Assembly (NCBI GenBank): GCA_018820005.1
Contig: JAHJOS010000425.1
Coordinates: forward strand, 1 to 5,820
Source of the DNA: Alphaproteobacteria bacterium
Lineage (GTDB): Bacteria; Pseudomonadota; Alphaproteobacteria; Rhizobiales; Devosiaceae
Reading direction: 5' to 3'
DNA: 5,820 nucleotides
Numbering within the stretch: the first letter of the stretch is position 1; each line of letters starts with the position of its first letter. The position numbers were made by a program, and so were the translations under genes. This document shows positions 1 through 5,820 of the stretch, in pieces. The notes under the pieces are model-generated. The model had not been told where the DNA came from. It searched no databases and was given only the letters and a program-made list of their open reading frames with translations.

Positions 1-1
1 C

Positions 2-1681
<1,680 letters not shown>

Positions 1682-1698
1682 GATTTGACGATGGCTTG

Positions 1699-1812
1699 TC
1701 AGTCGACACCTTCCCCCTTGTGGCGAGGGATTACGGTTGGGGGTCAATTGGCCCCAGTGTGGGGGCTCTCACACCCCCTCCCAACCTCCCCCATCAAGGG
1801 GGAGGTGCTGAT
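1699..1812. repeat. Palindromic G/C-run intergenic repeat, copy 1
   Basis: Two inverted half-units flank a small central hairpin. The right half contains a perfect 9-bp stem, ACCTCCCCC (1784-1792) and GGGGGAGGT (1798-1806), with loop ATCAA. The left half (about 1699-1740) is a decayed inverted copy of the right half. The centre has GCCCC (1751-1755) facing GGGGC (1762-1766). The same plan recurs at 3257-3375, so this is a dispersed family and not a chance hairpin. There is no T-run after the stem, so it is not a classical intrinsic terminator, although it could stop or protect the metH transcript. Similar G/C-run repeats are common between genes in Hyphomicrobiales (recalled, not searched). 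No transposase is present, so a non-autonomous element is the natural reading. Confidence 0.75.
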
Positions 1813-1820
1813 CTGTGGTT

Positions 1821-1827
1821 GGGGTGA
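1821..1827 (+). promoter_or_regulatory. Ribosome binding site deciding the start at 1833
   Basis: GGGGTGA lies five bases before ATG 1833 and resembles a Shine-Dalgarno sequence. It favours ATG 1833 over the in-frame GTG at 1815. The competing GTG would use GGGGGAGGT (1798-1806), which is also the 3' arm of the repeat hairpin and so would be hidden when the hairpin forms. Confidence 0.45.
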
Positions 1828-1832
1828 TCTCG

Positions 1833-2183
1833 ATGTCCAACGCTGAACCCATTGCCGTGACCCTGGTCATTGAACCTGGCCATATGCTGGCGCTCGACAG
1901 CGAAACGGCGCTGCTGCGCCTGTCGGCCAATTCGGGGCATGGCCATGCCGATGGCAGTACCTGCGTTGCCTGCGCCACGCGCACGGATGTGCGGGCGCTG
2001 CTGTTCGACATGCTCGAAGAGGTCAAACTGGGCCGCCGGCCAACGTTCAGCAAGGTTGTGGTCGATGCCAGCGCCGTGCCCGATCCATCGGTGGTTGTGG
2101 CGGCGCTGACCGGCAAGCTGCCAGCCCTGGCCCTGCGCGACCATGCCGTGGCCCGGCGTTTCTATCTGGCTGGTGCCGCCTGA
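1833..2183 (+). CDS. Small CobW/COG0523-like protein lacking the P-loop
   Basis: A 116-residue protein starting at ATG 1833 and ending at TGA 2181-2183. I do not recognise it as a named family, but its middle aligns by eye with the part of CobW/COG0523 G3E GTPases that follows the GCxCC motif. Residues 41-57 (GSTCVACATRTDVRALL) resemble the family's GCxCCTVRxDLxxAL, and residues 67-90 (GRRPTFSKVVVDASAVPDPSVVVA) resemble GxxPxFDRVVIETTGLADPAPV. The N-terminus (EPIAVTLVIEPGH) starts like the family's IPVTVLTGFLGAGKTT, but the GxxGxGKT loop is absent. The Cys motif is reduced to C44-x-x-C47 and the ETTG glycine is Ala81, so GTP hydrolysis is unlikely. H36-G-H38 with C44/C47 could bind a metal (inference). 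It follows metH, which may point to cobalamin or metal handling. It could be a decayed gene or a distinct small protein; the intact frame and plausible ribosome site argue for expression. Confidence 0.7.
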   Translation: MSNAEPIAVTLVIEPGHMLALDSETALLRLSANSGHGHADGSTCVACATRTDVRALLFDMLEEVKLGRRPTFSKVVVDASAVPDPSVVVAALTGKLPALALRDHAVARRFYLAGAA

Positions 2184-2226
2184 TATATTACCTCTGCGCC
2201 GATCTGTCGTGTGGCCCTGTTGTGGG

Positions 2227-2255
2227 GTGACAGGCCGCACCTCGCTGCCTATCCT
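2227..2255 (+). promoter_or_regulatory. Candidate sigma-70 type promoter of the patatin gene
   Basis: GTGACA (2227-2232; five of six to TTGACA) and TATCCT (2250-2255; four of six to TATAAT) are separated by exactly 17 bases. A start near 2262 would give a leader of about 20 bases carrying only the ribosome site GGAGA (2270-2274). This suggests the patatin gene is transcribed on its own rather than with metH. The call rests on motif match only. Confidence 0.5.
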
Positions 2256-2281
2256 CGCTTTGATCCTGCGGAGACTCAGCC

Positions 2282-3232
2282 ATGTCCAAACCCGTTATTG
2301 CCCTTGCATTGGGAAGCGGCGCCGCGCGCGGCTGGGCCCATATCGGGGTGATCGATGCCCTGGTCGAGGCAGGCATCAAGCCAGACATTGTCTGCGGCAC
2401 CTCGATGGGAGCCCTGGTGGGCGCAGTCTATTCCAGCGGCCAGCTCGACAAGCTGCGCGACTGGGCTATGGGGGCCGATTGGCGCGTGGTCGCCTCCATG
2501 GTTGATGTGGGCCTGTTGGCCGGCGGGCTGGTGGACGGCGTGCGTATTGTCAACTGGCTGGGGGGGCTGGGTCTCTCCGAGACGATCGAGGACCTACCCA
2601 TCCCCTTTGGCGCCGTGGCGACCGATATTTCCAGCGGCCGCGAGATATGGCTGAGGTCCGGTCCCCTGCCTCAGGCGATACGCGCCTCGATCGGCATGCC
2701 GGGCGTGTTCAGCCCGGTCAAACTGGACGGCCGCTGGCTCAGCGACGGCGGGCTGGTCAACCCGGTGCCGGTGTCGCTTGCCCGCGCCATGGGGGCCGAC
2801 TTCATCATTGCGGTCAATCTCAATGAGGATCTGCTGGGTCGCAGATTGGTCGCTGAAGATGCGGCAGATGAGGCAGCAGCAACCGAGCCGGAACTGCCGC
2901 TGGCTGAAGCGGGTGGTCCAGCAAGCTTCATTGACATGGTGCGCGCCATTCCCGCCACAGTGCAGGCGCGCATGGCGACGTTCAATTTTTTCGGGTCCAC
3001 ACCTGCGACGCCGGGCTATTTCGACGTGCTGGCCAATGCCATCGACATCATGCAGGACCATATCACCCGCTCGCGCCTGGCCGGCGAGCCGCCGCATGTG
3101 CTGGTGCTGCCGCGCGTGGTCGATATTGCCATCATGGATTTCCACCGCGCCGAAGATGCCATTGCCGAGGGTCGCGCCGCCGCGGAGCGGGTGATCCCGA
3201 TTATCGAGGCCAAGCTGGCGCGGCGCGCCTAG
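2282..3232 (+). CDS. Patatin-like phospholipase, RssA/NTE type
   Basis: A 316-residue serine acyl hydrolase of the patatin superfamily, probably acting on phospholipids or lysophospholipids; the true substrate is not visible. Residues 1-50 closely resemble E. coli RssA. Catalytic parts are complete: oxyanion-hole motif GSGAARG at 11-17 (first Gly-Gly of the usual GGGxxRG replaced by Gly-Ser, as in RssA), nucleophile elbow G39-T-S41-M-G43, and the dyad Asp in D155-G-G157. IRASIGMPGVFSPV (133-146) is the typical stretch before DGG. Residues about 187-215 form an Ala/Glu-rich, variable linker before a helical C-terminal part (about 216-316). I see no signal peptide or clear membrane span, so it is probably cytosolic or peripheral. 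ATG 2282 is preceded by GGAGA seven bases upstream; TAG is at 3230-3232. The downstream neighbour converges on it. Fold and catalytic residues are secure, physiological role unknown. Confidence 0.95.
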   Translation: MSKPVIALALGSGAARGWAHIGVIDALVEAGIKPDIVCGTSMGALVGAVYSSGQLDKLRDWAMGADWRVVASMVDVGLLAGGLVDGVRIVNWLGGLGLSETIEDLPIPFGAVATDISSGREIWLRSGPLPQAIRASIGMPGVFSPVKLDGRWLSDGGLVNPVPVSLARAMGADFIIAVNLNEDLLGRRLVAEDAADEAAATEPELPLAEAGGPASFIDMVRAIPATVQARMATFNFFGSTPATPGYFDVLANAIDIMQDHITRSRLAGEPPHVLVLPRVVDIAIMDFHRAEDAIAEGRAAAERVIPIIEAKLARRA

Positions 3233-3256
3233 CGCCAGGTTTGGGTATGGCGTTGC

Positions 3257-3375
3257 GCTGCTTCCCCCACCCGACCTCCCCCTGAAGGGGGAGGAGGCGC
3301 ATAGCGTTTGTCTGCTGTCTGGCCGTATCCACCGGACAGATCCCTCCCCCGTCAGGGGGAGGTTAAGTGGGGGCC
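3257..3375. repeat. Palindromic G/C-run intergenic repeat, copy 2
   Basis: Same plan as the copy at 1699-1812, better preserved. The left half has CCTCCCCC (3275-3282), loop TGAA, GGGGGAGG (3287-3294). The right half has CCTCCCCC (3343-3350), loop GTCA, GGGGGAGG (3355-3362). The halves are inverted: CTTCCCCCAC near 3261-3270 answers GTGGGGGCC at 3367-3375. The centre has CTGTCTGG (3315-3322) and CCGGACAG (3332-3339), an 8-bp stem with one wobble. It fills nearly all the space between the convergent patatin and DUF1643 genes and ends exactly before the DUF1643 stop codon. With no T-run on either strand it is not a standard terminator, but strong hairpins here could form both transcripts' 3' ends. 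Confidence 0.8.
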
Positions 3376-3942
3376 TCAGAGCATGGGAAACGGTAGCAGC
3401 GCCGTATCGGCGCGCAGGTAGAGTGGGTGCTTGGGTGAGCCATCGGCATTGGTGCCGAAGCACCAGAGGGCGATACCATCGGCCCTCAGGGTTGCCACCA
3501 GCTCTCGTCCGGCCGACGCCAGCGCCTTGTTGAGCTTGCCGTGGCAGAGGATCACCCGGCCGGCCCCGACTGCAGCGGCGCGGATGGCCGGCAGATTGTC
3601 CGGCGACACCGCCGCGACGCCCGGCGCCAGCAGCATCTTGGGATCGGTGGCGCGGTAGTCGCCGACATTGGCCTTGACCATGGCGTCAAAGCCTTCGCGC
3701 CGGGTGAAGGTCCATTCGCGCGCGCAGGTGGGATCGTTGACCGTGGCGTCGGCCGTGCTGGGGTTCATGCCGATGAACAACAGGTAACGCGACGGGAACG
3801 CATCGCCGATCCAGCGGCGCATCAGATGGCGGTAGCGGCCATCGGCGCTGAAGCTGGCGTCGCCCTTGACGCCCGGCATCAGCGCCAGGCGCACCTTGCC
3901 GCCGGGGTCATGAGCGGCGGAGTTTTGCGCGTCAACACTCAC
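3376..3942 (-). CDS. DUF1643 domain protein, translationally coupled to folD
   Basis: A 188-residue protein of the DUF1643 (COG4333) family, whose biochemical function is not known to me. Family hallmarks are visible: FSADGRYRHLMRRW (31-44), FIGMNPSTADA (56-66) with NDPT (69-72), the YRATDP motif (95-100), a central VILCHGKLNK stretch (129-138) and C-terminal GSPKHPLYL (167-175). The start is GTG at 3942-3940, which overlaps the folD stop TGA (3941-3939) as GTGA, the signature of translational coupling. No good Shine-Dalgarno precedes it, which supports re-initiation by ribosomes finishing folD. About 30 residues precede the conserved domain; Met22 (3879-3877) is an alternative start, also with a poor ribosome site. 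The stop TGA (3378-3376) directly abuts the repeat at 3257-3375. Family assignment is firm; any tie to folate metabolism is inferred from coupling alone. Confidence 0.92.
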   Translation of the reverse strand: MSVDAQNSAAHDPGGKVRLALMPGVKGDASFSADGRYRHLMRRWIGDAFPSRYLLFIGMNPSTADATVNDPTCAREWTFTRREGFDAMVKANVGDYRATDPKMLLAPGVAAVSPDNLPAIRAAAVGAGRVILCHGKLNKALASAGRELVATLRADGIALWCFGTNADGSPKHPLYLRADTALLPFPML

Positions 3943-4841
3943 GCGGTGAGATCGCTGGGCGGGACCAGACCGTTGATCAGCGACGCGGTGGTGACGGTGT
4001 TGGCGAGCAGGCAGGCAATGGTCATGGGACCAACGCCGCCGGGCACAGGGGTGATGGCGCCGGCGACTTCCTTGGCCGAGACGAACTCGACATCGCCCAG
4101 CAGGCGCGTCTTGCCCTCACCACGCTCGGGCGCGTCGATCCGGTTGATACCCACATCGATGACGGTAGCGCCCGGCTTGATCCAGTCGCCCTTGATCATT
4201 TCAGGGCGGCCAACGGCAGCGATGACGATATCGGCCTGGCGGACCATGCCCTGGAGGTCTTTGGTGCGCGAATGCGCCATGGTAACGGTGCAGTTCTCGC
4301 GCAGCAGCAGCTGGGCAATCGGCTTGCCGACCAGATTGGACCGGCCCACCACGACGGCGTGCAAGCCGCTGAGGTCGCCCAACGTATCGCGCAGCAGCAT
4401 CAGACAGCCCAGCGGGGTGCACGACACCGGGCCCGGCAGGCCGATGGCCAGCTTGCCAACGCTGGCGGGGGTAAAGCAATCGACATCCTTGGCGGGGTCG
4501 ATGGTCTCGATGATCTTGAGCGGATCGATATGCTTGGGCACGGGGAGCTGCACGAGAATGCCGTGGATGGCCGGATCGGCGTTGAGCTTGCGCACCAGCG
4601 CCAGAACGTCGGCTTCGCTGGTATCTTCGGGCAGTTCGTATTTCTCCGAATGCATGCCCATCTCAAGGGTCTGCTTGGCCTTTTGCGTCACATAGACCTG
4701 GCTGCCCGGATCATAGCCAACAATGACGACGGCCAGACCGGGCGTGATGCCGTGATCGGCCTTGAGACGCTCCACATGGCCGGCGATGCGGGTGCGCAGG
4801 CCTGCAGCAAAGCTTTTGCCGTCGATGATTTTGGCTGTCAT
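3939..4841 (-). CDS. folD: Bifunctional methylenetetrahydrofolate dehydrogenase / methenyltetrahydrofolate cyclohydrolase
   Basis: FolD oxidises 5,10-methylene-tetrahydrofolate to 5,10-methenyl-tetrahydrofolate with NADP+, then hydrolyses it to 10-formyl-tetrahydrofolate, supplying one-carbon units for purines and formyl-methionine in the cytosol. The 300 residues are a normal length. Active-site parts are all present: Y50-VTQ-K54 (YxxxK; catalytic Lys), GILVQLPVP (94-102) with Gln98, and KDVDCF (118-123) with Asp121, matching E. coli numbering. The cofactor domain follows: SCTPLG (140-145), VVGRSNLVGKP (164-174), then DVGINR and the C-terminal TPVPGGVGPMT signature. ATG at 4841-4839 is preceded by AGGAG (complement of 4849-4853) seven bases upstream, so the start is well supported. 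The stop overlaps the DUF1643 start. A weak promoter-like pair (complement of 4944-4949, TAGACG, and 4921-4926, TATTGC, 17 apart) lies upstream; alternatively transcription comes from beyond 5010. Identity is secure. Confidence 0.98.
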   Translation of the reverse strand: MTAKIIDGKSFAAGLRTRIAGHVERLKADHGITPGLAVVIVGYDPGSQVYVTQKAKQTLEMGMHSEKYELPEDTSEADVLALVRKLNADPAIHGILVQLPVPKHIDPLKIIETIDPAKDVDCFTPASVGKLAIGLPGPVSCTPLGCLMLLRDTLGDLSGLHAVVVGRSNLVGKPIAQLLLRENCTVTMAHSRTKDLQGMVRQADIVIAAVGRPEMIKGDWIKPGATVIDVGINRIDAPERGEGKTRLLGDVEFVSAKEVAGAITPVPGGVGPMTIACLLANTVTTASLINGLVPPSDLTA

Positions 4842-4979
4842 GGGGCAACTCCTGGTCGATCAGAAAGGGGTGGCGGCAGGCCGGACGACCGTTGGCAGGC
4901 CCTGACCGCAATCGCGTGCAGCAATAGGAAATGCGAGCGGCTTCGTCTACCGCTTTACCCCGTGGGTGGCGCGTAAATT

Positions 4980-5007
4980 GCAGGGAGACAAATGGAGGAA
5001 GACAAAT
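4980..5007 (-). repeat. Two-copy 14-base tandem repeat downstream of the RNA terminator
   Basis: Read on the minus strand, ATTTGTCTTCCTCC (5007-4994) is followed directly by ATTTGTCTCCCTGC (4993-4980), 12 of 14 bases identical. The first copy overlaps the U-rich tail of the terminator-like hairpin at 5011-5046. It lies between that hairpin and folD. It could be a protein or RNA binding repeat, or a chance duplication. Confidence 0.4.
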
Positions 5008-5046
5008 AGAAAGGGCCACCAAGGCATTGCTGCTTTGATGGCCCTT
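5003..5046 (-). terminator. Intrinsic-terminator-like hairpin (minus strand)
   Basis: A 16-bp stem with a four-base loop: on the plus strand arms 5011-5026 and 5031-5046, loop 5027-5030, with one mismatch and one wobble. Only the minus-strand reading is followed by a T-rich run (TTTCTATTTG, 5012-5003); the plus-strand reading runs into GGGAATAC. It therefore terminates leftward transcription, toward folD. The T-run is interrupted, so efficiency may be partial. Confidence 0.65.
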
Positions 5047-5148
5047 GGGAATACTGATCGTCCGCACTGTTGAGGGCTTGGGGGACAAGCGGCCAAAACA
5101 GCATTCCTGGTTCACCGGTTGCATGGGTCGCTTGCCGTGCCAGTGAAC
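5003..5148 (-). ncRNA. Candidate structured small RNA or folD leader
   Basis: Three hairpins follow one another on the minus strand. Stem 1 pairs GTTCACTGG (5148-5140) with CCGGTGAAC (5118-5110), nine pairs around a 21-base loop. Two bases later, stem 2 pairs GGAATGCTG (5107-5099) with CAGTATTCC (5056-5048), nine pairs enclosing an inner hairpin GCTTG/CAAGC (5090-5086, 5080-5076) with a C-rich loop, TCCCC. One base later the terminator-like stem (5046-5011) begins. Stems 1 and 2 each need one G-U wobble, which becomes a C-A mismatch on the plus strand, so the structure fits minus-strand RNA. C-rich loops in alphaproteobacterial small RNAs often bind Shine-Dalgarno sequences (family knowledge; application here is inference). 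The 5' end is unknown and I see no convincing promoter. It could be a separate small RNA or a folD attenuator, since folD lies about 160 bases beyond on the same strand. I cannot name an Rfam family. Confidence 0.5.
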
Positions 5149-5294
5149 TGATGAGGAAGATGGTGGGTAAATGCGGCGAGAAAAGAGCGCATCACCGCCT
5201 TGTGAAAGCCCGCGCAAAAAGGAGCTGGAGTTGAAGCCTCGTCTAGAAGCTGTCATTTGAAATGGATAGACGCTGGCCACCAAGCAGCGCGATT

Positions 5295-5325
5295 CCGCCG
5301 ATGGCGGGTTCAATCCGGAACCCGC
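5295..5325 (+). promoter_or_regulatory. Two mutually exclusive hairpins in the amn leader
   Basis: A perfect 8-bp stem GCGGGTTC (5304-5311) / GAACCCGC (5318-5325) with a six-base loop ends 20 bases before the amn ATG. An overlapping stem CCGCC (5295-5299) / GGCGG (5303-5307) uses the same 5304-5307 bases, so both cannot form at once. No T-run follows. It may shape translation initiation of amn, or be an operator-like inverted repeat for a DNA-binding protein between the divergent units. Function is inferred from position only. Confidence 0.4.
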
Positions 5326-5345
5326 GAGATGAAAGAGCAAGACAG

Positions 5346-5820
5346 ATGACCATTATCAGCCCACCGCGCCTGGACACAAAATCCTTCACCGAGCCAGCGG
5401 AGGCCTGGGGTTACCTGGCCGAGATCTATCATCGCAATACCGGTTTCATCCGCAGCCATCTGGCGTCGCTCGCCAAGGGCATCGTGCCGCCGGGCCAGGT
5501 GCGCGCCTGCTATCCGCAGATCGAAGTCCGCTCCACCAGCTATAGCCGCAGCGAAAGCACCCTGCCCTATGGGTTCCTGCATACCCCGGGGATCTATCGC
5601 ACGACGGTGACGGCGCCGGACCTGTTCCGCAACTACTTCCAGGACCAGTTCGCGGTGATCCTGAAAAATCATGGCGGCACCATCGACATCGGTGAGTCCG
5701 ACACGCCCATCCCGCTGCACTTTGCCGTGCCGGCCAATGAGCGGATCGATGGCGAGGCGCTCAATGCGCTCAATATTCCGTTGCGCGATGTGTTCGACGC
5801 GCCCGACCTGGGCAATACCG
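5346..5820 (+). CDS. amn: AMP nucleosidase, N-terminal part (3' truncated by window)
   Basis: Amn cleaves the N-glycosidic bond of AMP to adenine and ribose 5-phosphate, a purine salvage and adenylate-control step in the cytosol. The frame is open from ATG 5346 to the window end, 158 codons of a family usually near 480-500 residues. The visible part is the N-terminal AMP nucleosidase domain: MTIISPPRL at the start, a helix with LAEIYHRNTGFIRSHL (24-39), the YP of VRACYP (52-57), YGFLHTPGIYRTTVTAPDLFRNYF (75-98; compare FGRFTHAGSYTTTITRPTLFRSYL in E. coli Amn), then GESDTPIPLHFAV (116-128). The catalytic nucleoside-phosphorylase-like domain lies beyond the window. In-frame ATGs at 5301 and 5262 are open alternatives, but the conserved N-terminus fits 5346. 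The ribosome site is weak (AAAGAG, 5332-5337). The gene is divergent from the structured RNA and folD. Confidence 0.92.
   Translation, partial: MTIISPPRLDTKSFTEPAEAWGYLAEIYHRNTGFIRSHLASLAKGIVPPGQVRACYPQIEVRSTSYSRSESTLPYGFLHTPGIYRTTVTAPDLFRNYFQDQFAVILKNHGGTIDIGESDTPIPLHFAVPANERIDGEALNALNIPLRDVFDAPDLGNT

Larger units (their letters stand above)
4842..5345. other. Intergenic region between divergent folD and amn
   Basis: About 500 bases without a convincing protein gene. It holds the folD leader and ribosome site (4842-4853), a candidate folD promoter of low quality (4921-4949), a two-copy 14-base tandem repeat (4980-5007), a minus-strand structured RNA ending in a terminator-like hairpin (5003-5148), and two competing hairpins (5295-5325) just before amn. 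For 5150-5290 I see nothing firm: AAGGAG at 5219-5224 followed six bases later by TTG opens only nine codons, and no clear promoter for amn is visible. Base composition here is less GC-rich than in the genes, as expected for non-coding DNA. Confidence 0.7.

Noticed and set aside
2594..3463. Minus-strand open frame of 289 codons opposite the patatin gene
   Set aside because: It is antisense to a gene with complete catalytic motifs and passes through the palindromic repeat; no protein features.
3541..4695. Plus-strand open frame of 384 codons opposite folD and DUF1643
   Set aside because: It is antisense to two clearly identified genes and its Arg/Ser/Pro-rich product has no family motif; long antisense frames are expected in GC-rich DNA.
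4921..4949. Promoter for folD (TAGACG, 17 bases, TATTGC on the minus strand)
   Set aside because: Only four and three of six consensus matches; mentioned in the folD entry but too weak to list as a feature.
4842..4980. Tetrahydrofolate riboswitch before folD
   Set aside because: The position is attractive, but I could not recognise the conserved core of known folate riboswitch classes in the leader.
5219..5260. AAGGAG followed by a nine-codon TTG-initiated frame as a leader peptide
   Set aside because: Very short, rare start codon, no run of regulatory codons and no linked terminator on the plus strand.
5304..5325. GGTTCAATCC resembling a tRNA T-arm
   Set aside because: A T-arm needs a five-pair stem around a seven-base loop; here the bases instead form an 8-bp stem with a six-base loop, and no acceptor, D or anticodon arms surround it.
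4711..5340. Minus-strand open frame of 209 codons covering the folD-amn intergenic region
   Set aside because: It runs out of frame into the start of folD, has no recognisable motif, covers the hairpin array, and its composition looks like translated non-coding DNA.
5310..5720. Minus-strand open frame opposite amn
   Set aside because: It is the antisense shadow of a recognisable AMP nucleosidase N-terminal domain.

Overview
The window is GC-rich, compact bacterial DNA. Protein sequences and gene content point to an alphaproteobacterium, most likely a Hyphomicrobiales member; Devosia and relatives are my best guess, from recall of family sequences rather than a search. It carries six protein genes, two copies of a palindromic G/C-run repeat, and one roughly 500-base intergenic region that appears to encode a structured RNA.

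Layout, left to right. Bases 2-1681 (+) are the C-terminal part of cobalamin-dependent methionine synthase (metH); the gene begins outside the window. Bases 1699-1812 hold the first palindromic repeat. Bases 1833-2183 (+) encode a small protein that looks like a remnant or stand-alone piece of a CobW/COG0523 GTPase without its P-loop. A good promoter match (2227-2255) precedes a patatin-like, RssA-type phospholipase (2282-3232, +). The second palindromic repeat (3257-3375) fills the gap between this gene and the convergent minus-strand pair folD (4841-3939) and a DUF1643 gene (3942-3376), whose stop and start codons overlap by four bases. The intergenic region 4842-5345 contains a minus-strand array of three adjoining hairpins, the last being terminator-like (5003-5148), plus two competing hairpins just before amn (5346 onward, +; AMP nucleosidase, cut off by the window end).

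Functional theme. MetH consumes 5-methyl-tetrahydrofolate and FolD interconverts methylene-, methenyl- and formyl-tetrahydrofolate, so the window has two enzymes of one-carbon metabolism. The CobW-like protein beside the B12 enzyme metH fits a cobalamin or metal-handling theme but is too reduced to be an ordinary GTPase. AMP nucleosidase belongs to purine salvage and adenylate control. The patatin and DUF1643 genes have no clear link to the theme; DUF1643 is probably translated from the folD message.

The observation most worth following is the minus-strand structured RNA between folD and amn. Three hairpins abut within 1-2 bases, two of them pair through G-U wobbles only when read on the minus strand, and the last is followed by a U-rich stretch. 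It could be an independent small RNA or a folD leader or attenuator; the sequence alone does not decide.
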